Shown piece after piece: positions 34,299-44,354 of a stretch of 64,000 bases of DNA. The stretch lies in contig CANRHB010000007.1 of the NCBI GenBank assembly GCA_947630325.1, positions 1-64,000 on the forward strand. Direction: 5' to 3'. A model generated the notes under the pieces. It saw nothing but the letters and a program-made list of their open reading frames with translations. It made no database searches and was not told the origin of the DNA. Each line of letters begins with the position of its first letter. Position 1 is the stretch's first letter. This DNA is from an uncultured Clostridia bacterium (GTDB lineage Bacteria; Bacillota; Clostridia; Christensenellales; Borkfalkiaceae). The translations under genes and the position numbers were made by a program.

Positions 34299-37200
34299 AT
34301 GAGGAAATTATTGTGCATCGGACTTGGAGCATGTCTCTTGTTTGCGCTTGCGGGCTGTGCGGGCGCGCGGAAATACACAGTCATCTTCCGCTTCGGGGAG
34401 GAGACGGTAAAGACGGTGGAGGCGGAAGCGGGGGAAGAGCTCGACCTTCGCTACCTCGTCAAGGCGCCCGAAAAGCCTTCGGACGATAAATTCGTCTATT
34501 CTTTTGCGGGGTGGAGCCTCTCGGAGGAGGGTGGGATCGTGGAGACGCACACGGTGACGGGGGACGCTACCTTTTACGCGCAGTTTACCGCCTCCGAGAT
34601 CGCGCCCGAGAAACCGACGAGGACCCTCTATCTGCACACCCTCGGCAAAACGGAGGAAAGGCAGATAAAGGAGGGGGAAAGCGTCTCCCTTTCCGCGCCC
34701 GCGCTAGACGACCTCCTCTCCTTTGAGGGGTGGTATGAGGACGAAGCGTTCACGCAGGCGGCAAACTTTACCGCAATGCCCGCCCGCGACGTCCACCTCT
34801 ATGCAAACTGCACGCTCGACCTCCCCGCGGGAGAACTCAAGGGGGAGGGAAATTTCCTCTATGGCGAAAAGAGTTATGTGCGCATCGAGGGGCTCAGAGA
34901 AAAGGAGGGGCTTTTGTATGCCGTCACGTGGCAGGGCGCAGAGGGAGAGGGGAACAGCGTCTGTTTGGAGGCGGCGGGGGAGTATGCCCTTACGGCGACC
35001 ATCGAGGCAAGCTATCTCGGGCTTACCTCGACCCACACCCTTTCGGGCAGCTTTACCGTGCAAAAGCGGGGGTTGCAGGCGTCCGTCTCGGTAAACGATC
35101 CCTATCTCTATGGCGAGGAAATTTCTCCCGTCCTCCACTTGGAGGGGCTCGTGCACGGGGACAGCGCAAGCACGCTCGGCGCACGGTTCGTCTTTTCGGG
35201 GGGCGGCGCGGCCGTCTCGGAACCTTTTCCCGTCGGCGAATACACGGTGACGGCCGAATTCTCCCACCTCGAAAATTACGACCTCTCTCCCATTACGCCC
35301 GCCCCGTTTTCGGTGGAGAAACGTCCCCTGTCCGCAAGCGTCTCCGTGTCCGACTTCACTTACGGCGAGGAGCCCGAGGTGCAGATCGCGTGGAGCGGCC
35401 TTATCGAGGGGGAGAGCGGCGAGGGACTGCTCGGAGAAAGCGCCTATTCCTATTTGAAGAGCGGGGAGGCGCACACGGGCCGCTTTACCCCCGGAAGTTA
35501 CACGCTCGAGGTGGACGCTTCTGCGCTTACTTCCCAAAACTATGCGCTGTCCGAGGTCAACTCCTGCACCTTCCGCGTCAAAAAGGCGCCGCTTGATTGC
35601 ACCGTCACCCTTGCGGAGGGGAGTATCGTGTACGGCGATCAGCCCGAACCCGCGCTTACGTTGGAGGGCTTCGTCTTTGGCGAGAACGCCGCCGTCTCTC
35701 CGCTCTTCCGTTACCGCGGCGAAAAGCAGGGGGACCCCCTCCCCGTGGGGACGTATGAGGTGACTGTTGAGATCGTCCCGCCCGAACACTATGAACTCGG
35801 CAAGATGACCTCTGCGGCGCTCAGGGTGGAAAAACGCAGTCTCGTTCCCGCCGTCTCCGTCGAGGAGGAGTGGGTGTACGGGCAGACGCCCTCGCCCGTC
35901 CTCTCCTTTTCGGGCTTCACCGCGGGAGAGGGGGAGGAGCAAATTTCCCTATCCGAGGGGGCGATCTCCTTTACACGAAACGGCGCGCCGCACGAGGGAC
36001 CCCTTTTCCCCGCGGGAGAATATACGGCGGAGGCCGACCTTACGAAACTTTCGGCGGAGAATTACGCCTTCCAAGAGAGCAACCGCGCCAAGTTCACCGT
36101 AAACAAGGCGCAGGGGACCCTCGATGTGAGCGGCGTCCCCCGCGAATACACCTATACGGGCGGGCTCCAGCGGGTGGAGACGGGCGCCGTTTCCAACAAC
36201 ACGGAGGACGGCGTCATCTCGTACACCGATAACACCTTTACCACGGTCGCGGAGGGGGAAGCGCTTTCCGTCACCGTCACCCTCTCGGAGGGGGAAAATT
36301 ACACGGGCGCGACGGAGACGGTCACGGGCTTTACCGTGCACAAGCAGACCCTCTCCTCCCTTCCCGTCCCTCTTCCCGAGATCCCCGAGCAGGTCAACCG
36401 CGCGGGGAGGACGCTCAAAGAGGTAGAAATCCCCGACCCCCGCTTTACGTGGAAAACGGAGGGGGACCCTCTCGTGCTCGGGCGGCACGGCTATGGGGCG
36501 GTGTACAGCGGCGATCCCGACAACGTGCTCCCGTTTGAAACTTCTCTTCCCTTCTCCACGCGCAAGGAGGAGGTGGAACTCTCCGTTTCGGGCGGGGAGG
36601 CGGACTTTACCGAGAACGCGTCGCCCTCCGATCTTACCCTCGCCCATTATACTCTTACGGGGGAGGACGGCGCGCCCTATCCCGAAAACGGCGATCCTTA
36701 TGTCCGCTTTACCCCCACGGCGAGCCTTACCCTCTCGGTCGGCGGCACCTATCCCGTGTCGTGGACATTCGACCTTACCGAAAACGACTATTTCGGCGTG
36801 CAGTTCGGGGAAGAGCGGGCGGAGGAGCGCACATTGAGCGGCGTTGTGCCCTTCAAATGGAAATCGGTGGAACTGAGTGGGAAACTCTATACCGCCGAGG
36901 ACGCCCTCTTTACCCTTCTTTCGGGGGAGCGGGCGACGGTAAAGCACAACACAACGTTCTCCCCCGATTTTTACGGGGAAGAATATTACAAGGTAAAGAG
37001 CGGGGCGTGCCTGCTCGTGCCCTTCGGGGAGGAGGATGCGGGGGAGACGGTGCAGCTTACCGCAAACCGCTCCTATGAGGCGGTCGCGCCCACGGGGTAT
37101 CTTTCCCTCTCCCTTCCCAAGGGGGAACTCGTTGTGGAGGGAAAACTCATCGTCAATGCCGACCGCGTGTCGAACTCCAACCAGACGAGCAACGTGCGCG

Positions 37201-38243
37201 GGAGCGCATATGCGACTTTCGACCTCGGAAAAGAGGCGCAGGTGACGGTCAGAAGCGGGGGCGTATTCGAGAGCATGGGCTTCACTTGCGGCGAGGGGCA
37301 GGTAACAGCCGAGGCGGGCGCCACCGTCTATGAGCCCTTCTCCATGCCGGGGTGGAAGGGCGGCACCGTCTCGACGGGCATCCGCGGCACCGTCTTTCCC
37401 ATCAACCAATACACGGCAAGCAGTCTTGTCGCAAAGACCGAGTTCGCGGCGGGATCGACCTATTCTTTGCGCGTTGCCGTCACCGCGTCGAACAGTGCGC
37501 AGAACGGGCTCATCAACTTCGTGGGCACGGAGAACGCCCTCATGCTCTTAAAAAGCGGAACGATCACAAAGTGGGTGGAGGAAAAGAGCGGCAAGGTGTG
37601 TTTCGAGGCGGCGGGGGAGGCCGAATTCGGCAACGTCTCCATCGCGGTAAGCGTGGGAAGCGCAAGCACGTCGGGCTTGCAGGTCCCCCTTCCCGGGCAC
37701 TTTTCCCTGCGCCTTCGGGAGGGGAGCATGAAAATTCCTTCAACGGTCGGGCTCAAACTGTTGCCCGGGGCAGAACTTTCCACGGCGGCGGGAACCTCCT
37801 TCACGGTGGAAAAGGGCGGCTCCCTCTATGCTTACGGCGCAAACAACTATTCCCTTTCGGACGTCTCCGCGTTTGAGGACGGCAATTTGTCCTCTTTGAA
37901 GGGCTATCCCAACGGCTATGTGGCGGGGTGCTATAAAAAGACGCCCGCGCTCGGCTACACGGCGTCAACTCCCGCAAAGGTGACGGTGGGCGGCACGTTT
38001 ACGGCGGAGGAGGGCGCGCACGTCGGCGTAACGTTCACGGGAGAGGAGGGGGCGCGTCTCTCCCTTGCGGAGGGCGGCGTGTACGAAAACGTCGTCAAAG
38101 AGGACCACAGTACGACCAGCGACATCGGCGGGTTCATGAGTTCCCTCATGGGCACGGGCGGGAAGTTCTTCCAAACCACCTTTACGCTTGCGGGGCTTTC
38201 CGCGGGCAACTACCGCTATGAGGGCGGCTGGGAGGCCGAATGA
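34299..38243 (+). CDS. Giant MBG-repeat surface lipoprotein (1,314 aa)
   Basis: Lipobox LFALAGC (Cys near 21). Two InlB/Listeria-Bacteroides-type beta repeats (FAGWSLSEEG near 68; FEGWYEDEAF near 141), an Ig-like stretch, then five MBG/YDG-type repeats near 256, 340, 427, 511 and 601, each opening with a basic residue and containing (Y/F)xYGExP or similar (DFTYGEEPEVQIAWSGL; SIVYGDQPEPALTLEGF). The C-terminal third (about 880-1314) is beta-helix-like, rich in GG-V rungs. No LPXTG or transmembrane end. GGAGAAA precedes ATG 34299. Its stop overlaps the ABC ATPase start (ATGA), so the lipoprotein and the transporter are coupled. Confidence 0.85.
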   Translation: MRKLLCIGLGACLLFALAGCAGARKYTVIFRFGEETVKTVEAEAGEELDLRYLVKAPEKPSDDKFVYSFAGWSLSEEGGIVETHTVTGDATFYAQFTASEIAPEKPTRTLYLHTLGKTEERQIKEGESVSLSAPALDDLLSFEGWYEDEAFTQAANFTAMPARDVHLYANCTLDLPAGELKGEGNFLYGEKSYVRIEGLREKEGLLYAVTWQGAEGEGNSVCLEAAGEYALTATIEASYLGLTSTHTLSGSFTVQKRGLQASVSVNDPYLYGEEISPVLHLEGLVHGDSASTLGARFVFSGGGAAVSEPFPVGEYTVTAEFSHLENYDLSPITPAPFSVEKRPLSASVSVSDFTYGEEPEVQIAWSGLIEGESGEGLLGESAYSYLKSGEAHTGRFTPGSYTLEVDASALTSQNYALSEVNSCTFRVKKAPLDCTVTLAEGSIVYGDQPEPALTLEGFVFGENAAVSPLFRYRGEKQGDPLPVGTYEVTVEIVPPEHYELGKMTSAALRVEKRSLVPAVSVEEEWVYGQTPSPVLSFSGFTAGEGEEQISLSEGAISFTRNGAPHEGPLFPAGEYTAEADLTKLSAENYAFQESNRAKFTVNKAQGTLDVSGVPREYTYTGGLQRVETGAVSNNTEDGVISYTDNTFTTVAEGEALSVTVTLSEGENYTGATETVTGFTVHKQTLSSLPVPLPEIPEQVNRAGRTLKEVEIPDPRFTWKTEGDPLVLGRHGYGAVYSGDPDNVLPFETSLPFSTRKEEVELSVSGGEADFTENASPSDLTLAHYTLTGEDGAPYPENGDPYVRFTPTASLTLSVGGTYPVSWTFDLTENDYFGVQFGEERAEERTLSGVVPFKWKSVELSGKLYTAEDALFTLLSGERATVKHNTTFSPDFYGEEYYKVKSGACLLVPFGEEDAGETVQLTANRSYEAVAPTGYLSLSLPKGELVVEGKLIVNADRVSNSNQTSNVRGSAYATFDLGKEAQVTVRSGGVFESMGFTCGEGQVTAEAGATVYEPFSMPGWKGGTVSTGIRGTVFPINQYTASSLVAKTEFAAGSTYSLRVAVTASNSAQNGLINFVGTENALMLLKSGTITKWVEEKSGKVCFEAAGEAEFGNVSIAVSVGSASTSGLQVPLPGHFSLRLREGSMKIPSTVGLKLLPGAELSTAAGTSFTVEKGGSLYAYGANNYSLSDVSAFEDGNLSSLKGYPNGYVAGCYKKTPALGYTASTPAKVTVGGTFTAEEGAHVGVTFTGEEGARLSLAEGGVYENVVKEDHSTTSDIGGFMSSLMGTGGKFFQTTFTLAGLSAGNYRYEGGWEAE

Positions 38244-38959
38244 CCGTCCTCAACGTGGAAAACCTCTCAAAGCGGTATCATAAAAGGGGAGAGTTTGCCG
38301 TAAAAAACGTCTCCTTTACCTGTGAAGAGGGGGAGATCGTCGGGCTCGTGGGGCACAACGGCGCGGGCAAGTCCACTACCGTAAAGTGCCTCGAGGGAAT
38401 GCTCCCCTTCGACGGCGGAAGGGTGGAGATCTGCGGCTTCGACATGCGCAAAAAGCCCCTTGCCGCCAAGGCGAATTTCGGCTTTGTCACCGACGACCAC
38501 GCCACGTTCGTCCGCATGACGGGCAGGGGGTATCTCTCCTTTTTGGGGGATATTTACGGCGTTCTCACCAAAGAGCGGAGGGGGAGGATCGAGGAGCTTG
38601 AAAAAGTGTTTTGCCTCGGAAAGGCGATCGACAACCTCATCTCCTCCTACTCCCACGGCATGAGGCAGAAAATTTGCATGATGGGCTCCCTTCTCCACCG
38701 CCCCAAGCTGTGGGTGCTCGACGAGCCCATGACGGGGCTCGATCCCGTCACCGTGCGCTCCGTCAAAGATTATATGCAAAAGTATGCAAGGGAGGGGCAC
38801 GCCGTGCTCTTTTCCTCGCACGATCTTCCCGCCGTTGCGGCTCTGTGCGACCGCGCGGTTTTGCTCAAAAGGGGGAGACAGGTGGACGTGCTTCCCCTCA
38901 AAGAGTACGGAAATGAGAGCGGAAAACTGCTCGAGGAGAGGTATTTTCATGAAAATTAG
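38240..38959 (+). CDS. ABC transporter ATP-binding protein (ABC-2 type partner)
   Basis: 239 aa. Walker A GHNGAGKST, Q-loop region FGFVTDDHATFV, signature SHGMRQKICMMGSL (SxGxRQ variant of LSGGQ), Walker B LWVLDEPMTGLDP, H-loop LFSSHD. The signature belongs to the export-type ATPases working with ABC-2 permeases. It overlaps the lipoprotein stop by 4 bp and the permease start by 11 bp, so the three are made as one unit. Confidence 0.92.
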   Translation: MTVLNVENLSKRYHKRGEFAVKNVSFTCEEGEIVGLVGHNGAGKSTTVKCLEGMLPFDGGRVEICGFDMRKKPLAAKANFGFVTDDHATFVRMTGRGYLSFLGDIYGVLTKERRGRIEELEKVFCLGKAIDNLISSYSHGMRQKICMMGSLLHRPKLWVLDEPMTGLDPVTVRSVKDYMQKYAREGHAVLFSSHDLPAVAALCDRAVLLKRGRQVDVLPLKEYGNESGKLLEERYFHEN

Positions 38960-40541
38960 GCTGTTTTTCGCCCTCCTCCGCAAGGAAATGGAGGAACGCT
39001 TCCGCGGCGAGGGGGTGTGGGCGCTCCTTCTGCGGGCGGTCCTTTACGGCGGGCTTGCGGCGGCGTTCGTGTGGTTTTACCTCAAATTCGCGGCAGTCTA
39101 TCTGAATATCGGGGAGCGGGAGGAGCGCGTCTTCGAACTCTCCGCGCTCAGCCTCGCCCTTTTGCTCCTTCTCATGTCGCTGGGTTCTGCGACCTCCCTC
39201 GTGCGCTCGGTGCGGCTCTCGGGCGATCTGCGCCTCTATGCCGCCCTGCCCGTCCCCCGCAGAACGTTGCTTTCGGCAAAACTTACCAATATCGCTCTCG
39301 GGCAGCTGCTTTTGTCCCTCTTCGTCCTCTGCGTTATCGGCGCGGCGGGTGGTTTTAGGTGGGAAAAGGTTGCGATCGCGGCGGTCTGCCTGCCCCTTCT
39401 CTCCCTCGGGATAGGGGCAATTCTCTCCTATCCCGTGTACGCCGCCATGCGCTTCTTCCGCGGAAAGTTTTTTCTCTCCTTTCTTGCGGGCACGGCGGTG
39501 TTTGCCGCGGGGCTCTTCCTCTATTCCTATCTCCTCGGCGGGGTCAAGGAACTGCTCCTCGGGGGCGATCTCAAATATTTCTTCGGAGAAAAGACGCTTC
39601 GAGGCATTGCGCTTGCGGCGCGTTTTTGCTATCCTGCCAACCTCGTTGCGCGCCTTCTTGCGGGGGAGACGCGTTCTCTCCTCTGGGTGGGGGGAGGGGC
39701 GGCCGCCGCGTTTCCTCTCTCCCTGCTCCTCGCCCGCGGACTGCTCCGCGGCGCATATTCCTTCAAAGCCCCGCCCGAGCCCCGCTTCTTTGCAAGCGAA
39801 AAGGCGGGTCCAAAGTTTTTTGCCCTCCTCAAAAAGGAATTCATCAACATCTTCCGCACGCCCGCATATGTCTTTTCCTACTTCTCCGTCGCCGTGGTCA
39901 TGCCCCTCATGGTGTATTTCTGTATGTCGGTGGGAGGGTCCCTCCTTCTGCGCCTTCTCGGGGTAGATTGCACCTTCGAACTCGCCGTCTTTCTTACCCT
40001 CTTGTATAGTTCGCTTACCAACGTGTTCTGCGCCACCAACGTAAGCAGAGAGGGAAAGATGTTCTGCGTCCTCAAGGGAATGCCCGTGCGCGCGGGGCAG
40101 GTGTTTGCGGCAAAGGTGCTCTTTTGTATGCTCGTCGTCGCCCTCTCCCTTCTCGCCTCCTCGGCGGCATTGTTTATCGCGGGGTATCTTACATTGCCTG
40201 CCTCTGTCTTTATCTTCTTCCTTGGGCTTACTTTCTCCTTTGCGCAGGTATGTTTTGCCACCCGTTACGACTTTTCGCACGCCCGCTTTCCCACGGAGAC
40301 GGACGGCGAGGTGGGGGAGGGGAGCGGCTTTTCCCTGCTCTTTACGGGGGTAGCCCTCCTCGTCGGCGGGGGTCTGCTTGCCTTAAAACTCTTCCGTGTG
40401 CTCGGGTTCGGCTCCTTTCCCGCCTCCTATTCCGCCCTTCTTTCGGGGGGAGTTTGTCTGGTCGCCGCTCTCCTTTCGGCTCTCTATCTCTTCTTGCACC
40501 TCAACAGGCGTTATGAAACCTTTGCGGGAGGGGACATATGA
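38949..40541 (+). CDS. ABC-2-like transporter permease (ABC_tran_2-type)
   Basis: 530 aa with about 12 hydrophobic helices and no ATPase motif. The N-terminus (MKIRLFFALLRKEMEERFRGEG) and a second copy of the LLRKE pattern in the middle (FFALLKKEFINIFRTPAYVF, near 293) mark two homologous halves, as in the two-repeat permease family PF16949. Start ATG 38949 lies inside the ATPase gene; GAGGAGAGG is upstream. The substrate is unknown, but the position between two giant exported proteins suggests a role in their assembly, or drug/lipid export with those proteins as accessories. Confidence 0.82.
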   Translation: MKIRLFFALLRKEMEERFRGEGVWALLLRAVLYGGLAAAFVWFYLKFAAVYLNIGEREERVFELSALSLALLLLLMSLGSATSLVRSVRLSGDLRLYAALPVPRRTLLSAKLTNIALGQLLLSLFVLCVIGAAGGFRWEKVAIAAVCLPLLSLGIGAILSYPVYAAMRFFRGKFFLSFLAGTAVFAAGLFLYSYLLGGVKELLLGGDLKYFFGEKTLRGIALAARFCYPANLVARLLAGETRSLLWVGGGAAAAFPLSLLLARGLLRGAYSFKAPPEPRFFASEKAGPKFFALLKKEFINIFRTPAYVFSYFSVAVVMPLMVYFCMSVGGSLLLRLLGVDCTFELAVFLTLLYSSLTNVFCATNVSREGKMFCVLKGMPVRAGQVFAAKVLFCMLVVALSLLASSAALFIAGYLTLPASVFIFFLGLTFSFAQVCFATRYDFSHARFPTETDGEVGEGSGFSLLFTGVALLVGGGLLALKLFRVLGFGSFPASYSALLSGGVCLVAALLSALYLFLHLNRRYETFAGGDI

Positions 40542-43531
40542 GAAAAAATCTTTTGGCGCTCTCCCTCATTCTGCCCCTTCTGTTCCTCTTCTCCGTCTTT
40601 TCGGCGGCAAAGACGGTTTCGCTCGGCGTGCAGGTGTCGGCAAGCGGGATAGAACTTGTCGGCGTGCCCGAAAACGGCTACCGTATCGACATTTCGGCTC
40701 CACAGGAGGAAATTCAAATCAAGGCGAAGGTGCTTCCCGAGGCGGCGTCCGAGCGGGGATATACCCTCCGCGCGGAGGGGGAGGCGATCTCGATCGAAAA
40801 CGGCGTTCTCCGCGCAAACGGCGTGGGGGAGGGGACGGTGACCGCCATTTCACGAGATGGGGGATTTACGGACAGCGTGAAGGTCGCCGTGTACGCCTCT
40901 TCGCCCTATGATATTACTTGTTCGCTCCATGACGGCACGGGCGAGAGTTTGCTTGAAGAGGCAGACGGGGGATATTTTGCCCGTCTTGCAACGGGGGTCT
41001 ATTCTTACGCGGCGCGGGCGGTGCCGAATGGTGCAGGTCCCGAACTTTCGGCCTCCGAGTTCGCCTTTCCCGACCGTGCGGCGGGGACACTCTTTCTGCC
41101 CTTCGGCGGAGAGCACACCCTTAACGTCTCCTCCGAGGGCAAGTTCAAGGGGGAAGAGCTCTCCCTTCGAAAAACGGTCACCCTTTTTTGCGAAACGCCC
41201 AAAACGGCGTCGGGGTTTTCGGTCAACGGCGGCAACCCCGTGCTCAAAGCGGAGCGGGCGGGCGCGGGGCTCTCCTTCTTCATCGAGGGGGAAGAGACGC
41301 CCGTCATCGCCCCCGACGAACACATTACGGAGAGCGACATCGAGCACCTCGGGGGAAACCGCTACCGCGCGAATATCACGTTCGGAGGGGCGAGGGAAGA
41401 TTTCACCTTCTTCGTCCAAAACGGCGCGGGGGACAAAAGGGAGGAGGGGAAGGTCACCTTTGCCGACTTCGATTTTTCCATCCGTCCCGAACTTCCCGTG
41501 CAGACGGACGAGCCGAGCATTCTCATCGGGGAGCCCGTCAGCTTTTACGCGGTGCCCGTCCTGCCCGCCGAGGGGGTTTCCTACACGTGGGAAGCGGAGG
41601 GGGACGCCGTGCTCTCTCCCTCAGGCGGCGTCTGCACCGTCACGGCGGGAAAAACGGGGGAACTTACCCTGCGCGTGAAGGCGTTCCGCGGGGAACTGCT
41701 TGCGGAGCGGGAACTGCATGTCTTTTGCGTGCGGCGGGTGCGGACCCTCCAATTTGCCGATAAAACGGACTTGGGGCTTGGGCGTTCTCTCGTCGTCGCG
41801 GGGCAGAAGTACGAGGGCGGCCGTGTCGTTCCGAACAAATTCCCCCTCCACCCCGTGCTTACGGACGGCATGACGGAACTATCGGGCACGGAGGACATCC
41901 TCTTTTCGGTCTCGGGAGAAGCGCAGATCGAGGGAGAAAACGTCCCCGTGCTCCTTCCCACGGGCAGGGGAGAGGTCACGGTTACGGCCGAGTGGCGGGG
42001 GAACGGCTCCTATGGCGAACGGGTGCAAACTTCGCTCTCCCTCTTTGTTGCGGGCGACGGCGTGGAGGTGAAAACGAGCGGGGAACTCTTCCGCGCGGAG
42101 GAGGAAAAACGGGACGCCGTATTAAGCGCGGATATTCTGCTCGGCACGGACGAAAAAGGCCCTCTTCCCGTTCAAGAGCGGGCGGCGCTCCTCAAAGAGA
42201 TGCCCTCCACTTTCAACACCGCCTACTATCAAAACGCCTCCACCGAGCGCCCCGAAAACGCAAAAGTCAAATACGTGTTGGAATTTACGGGCAACGTCTA
42301 TGGCAACGGGCATGAGGTGAGCGCAGAACTTTTCACCGCGGAGAAGGACGGCGCGGTCCCCCGCTTCTTCCGAGGGCCTCTGTGCTTTGTCAAATTCGGA
42401 CAGCTTGCCTCCGTCGCCGCGCAGGACAACATCTCCTTTCTCGTGCGCACGGACGGGATCGTTCTGTATAATCTTACCCTCCTCGGGTGCGGGGACGGGG
42501 AACTCAAAACGGAGGAGGGGTACGACCTTTCCCGTCTCAACACGGTGGGCACCGTGCTCGAACTCAACGGGAACTGCCGCCTTCTCAACTGCCGCGTGCG
42601 CAACGGCAGAACGGTCGTGCGCGCCTATGGTGGAAACCGCGAGGGGGACCGCTACTTTTCTCCCCGTTCGGCGGATGAGGAGCGCATTCTCGTACACATC
42701 GAGGGGTGCCACCTCTCGCAGGGGAGGGAGTTTCTGCTCAAACTCGGCGCAAACGCCGCCGTCCGCGCCGACGCCGACAACTTGGAGCCGAACCTCTTCT
42801 CCTATCCCTTGGAGGGGGAGCGCGGCGAAAACTTTTACCGCGACTGCGTGATGACGGACGTCACCTTAAAGGACAGCGTGCTTGAAAAGAGCGGGCTCTT
42901 CTGCATCGGGGTGGAGAGCAACTTTTCGGGGCCTCTGCTTGCCACGGGCGGCGGGGGAGGGTTCGACGGCTGGGCGGGCACGGGCGGCACCTCCTTCGCC
43001 TCCCTTCTGCGCCTCGAGGGAGAAGTGCGGCTGTACGATTGGAAGGACATCTCCCTCATCGACAGTTCCACCCTCATCGAAACCGAGCTGAATGAACTCA
43101 AACTCGACCTTGCGGCCATGCTCTCCTTTGTCGCCTCCCGCGCGCCCGAGAAATACGGCGAACTTTTGGAGGAGGCGGAGGGGAAGAAATATGTCCACGG
43201 CGGCATCGCCTTTTACGGCGGCGGGAAGAACTATTCCCTCCTCGAAGATCACACCGCGCGCGGCGGACTTCAAGAGTACCGCGTCAACCTGTCCGTTTTG
43301 AGCGGTGCGGAGGGGAACACGGGCTATCAGGGACAGATCCTTCCCGCGGCGGCGGGCTCCAACGACTTCCGCTTCTTCCTCTATGGAAAGAGCGGGCAAA
43401 ACAGCCGCGCCGCCCAGCAAAAGGAGACGGAGGAGGGGATAAAGTACGAAAAAATTTCCCCCCTTTCCCCCTTCTTTTATGAAAAAGAATTGCAAAGCGC
43501 TGTGCAAAATGGTATAATGAAAACGGCTTAA
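40538..43531 (+). CDS. Large exported Ig-like/beta-helix protein (997 aa)
   Basis: N-terminal signal peptide (LLALSLILPLLFLFSVFSAA), no lipobox. A Big_2-like Ig domain (about 25-125, with AISIENGVLRANGVGEGTVT), a second Ig-like one near 325-400 (EPVSFYAVPVLPAEGVSYTW), and a long region (about 560-900) of beta-helix-like rungs (VLELNGNCRLLNCRVRNGRT; HIEGCHLSQGREFLL). No wall-sorting signal or C-terminal anchor was seen. Its start overlaps the permease stop by 4 bp. Shares style with the 1,314-aa lipoprotein; the two probably act together outside the membrane. No enzyme motif recognised. Confidence 0.82.
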   Translation: MRKNLLALSLILPLLFLFSVFSAAKTVSLGVQVSASGIELVGVPENGYRIDISAPQEEIQIKAKVLPEAASERGYTLRAEGEAISIENGVLRANGVGEGTVTAISRDGGFTDSVKVAVYASSPYDITCSLHDGTGESLLEEADGGYFARLATGVYSYAARAVPNGAGPELSASEFAFPDRAAGTLFLPFGGEHTLNVSSEGKFKGEELSLRKTVTLFCETPKTASGFSVNGGNPVLKAERAGAGLSFFIEGEETPVIAPDEHITESDIEHLGGNRYRANITFGGAREDFTFFVQNGAGDKREEGKVTFADFDFSIRPELPVQTDEPSILIGEPVSFYAVPVLPAEGVSYTWEAEGDAVLSPSGGVCTVTAGKTGELTLRVKAFRGELLAERELHVFCVRRVRTLQFADKTDLGLGRSLVVAGQKYEGGRVVPNKFPLHPVLTDGMTELSGTEDILFSVSGEAQIEGENVPVLLPTGRGEVTVTAEWRGNGSYGERVQTSLSLFVAGDGVEVKTSGELFRAEEEKRDAVLSADILLGTDEKGPLPVQERAALLKEMPSTFNTAYYQNASTERPENAKVKYVLEFTGNVYGNGHEVSAELFTAEKDGAVPRFFRGPLCFVKFGQLASVAAQDNISFLVRTDGIVLYNLTLLGCGDGELKTEEGYDLSRLNTVGTVLELNGNCRLLNCRVRNGRTVVRAYGGNREGDRYFSPRSADEERILVHIEGCHLSQGREFLLKLGANAAVRADADNLEPNLFSYPLEGERGENFYRDCVMTDVTLKDSVLEKSGLFCIGVESNFSGPLLATGGGGGFDGWAGTGGTSFASLLRLEGEVRLYDWKDISLIDSSTLIETELNELKLDLAAMLSFVASRAPEKYGELLEEAEGKKYVHGGIAFYGGGKNYSLLEDHTARGGLQEYRVNLSVLSGAEGNTGYQGQILPAAAGSNDFRFFLYGKSGQNSRAAQQKETEEGIKYEKISPLSPFFYEKELQSAVQNGIMKTA
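43490..43518 (+). promoter_or_regulatory. Internal promoter for the metallo-hydrolase gene
   Basis: TTGCAA (43490-43495), 17-bp spacer, TATAAT (43513-43518), lying in the last codons of the preceding gene. Confidence 0.6.
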
Positions 43532-43571
43532 CGTTCGGGGGACCCCTCGTGCGGCCTTTTCGGAGAGGATC

Positions 43572-44354
43572 ATGAAGATCAAATGGTACGGCACGGCGTC
43601 TTTGCTCATCGAATCGGGCAAGACGCGCATCCTTGTCGACCCGTACTTGAAAGAATATAACAAAAAACTTCCACCCCTTCCCGTCGAGGAGGGGGCGGGC
43701 GCGGACGCGGCGTTCATCACCCACCCGCACCTCGACCACTTTGCGGACATCGGCGCCTTTCTCGAAAAGGGGCTCAAAAAGGTGTTCGTGTGCGAACGCG
43801 GCATTTCCATCGCGCGGGAGAACGGCATTCCCGACGGCAGAATGATCCCCCTTTCCGCCAACGAAAAGGTCACGGTGGGGGAGATCACCGTACATACCTT
43901 CCACAGCCGCCACTGCAAGTTCGACGCCGCAACGGTGCTCTCCGTCGCCCTCTCGCCCGCCACCTATCTCTGCCACTTCAAGGACGGCGTCTCCCTTCTC
44001 AAGGGGACAAAACGCTTCCGCATCGGAGAGGAGGACATCTTCGCCCTCGAATTTTCGGCGGAGGGGAAAAAGATCATGGTGCTCGGCTCCGCGGGCATGG
44101 AAGAAAATACCGAATATCCCGACGGCGCGGATCTTCTCGTCTTTCCCTACCAAGGGCGGGCGCACATGCACAAATACATGATCCCCTTTTTGCATGAGTT
44201 CGCGCCCAAGGCGGTGATGATCGACCATTTCGACGACGCGTTTCCGCCCCTTACCCATGCGGTCAAGACAAAAAAATTCGAAGCGACGGTCAAAAAACAT
44301 CTCCCCGGGGCGAAAGCCATCGTGCCGACGGAGGGGGAGTGGTACGAAGTATGA
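43572..44354 (+). CDS. Metallo-beta-lactamase-fold hydrolase (UlaG/YtkL-like)
   Basis: 260 aa cytoplasmic hydrolase. The metal motif is THPHLDHFAD (H-x-H-x-D-H), followed by FHSRHCKFD; the C-terminal IDHFDDAFPP supplies a further His/Asp. The opening MKIKWYGTASLLIESG is typical of the L-ascorbate-6-phosphate lactonase-like branch, but the substrate is open. GGAGAGG sits before ATG 43572. Coupled to the next gene by ATGA. Confidence 0.85.
   Translation: MKIKWYGTASLLIESGKTRILVDPYLKEYNKKLPPLPVEEGAGADAAFITHPHLDHFADIGAFLEKGLKKVFVCERGISIARENGIPDGRMIPLSANEKVTVGEITVHTFHSRHCKFDAATVLSVALSPATYLCHFKDGVSLLKGTKRFRIGEEDIFALEFSAEGKKIMVLGSAGMEENTEYPDGADLLVFPYQGRAHMHKYMIPFLHEFAPKAVMIDHFDDAFPPLTHAVKTKKFEATVKKHLPGAKAIVPTEGEWYEV

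Noticed and set aside
35949-37409. Long antisense frame within the MBG lipoprotein gene, and similar ones near 34704-35942 and 42866-43963
   Set aside because: GC-rich third positions leave the opposite strand open; no ribosome site or domain supports them.
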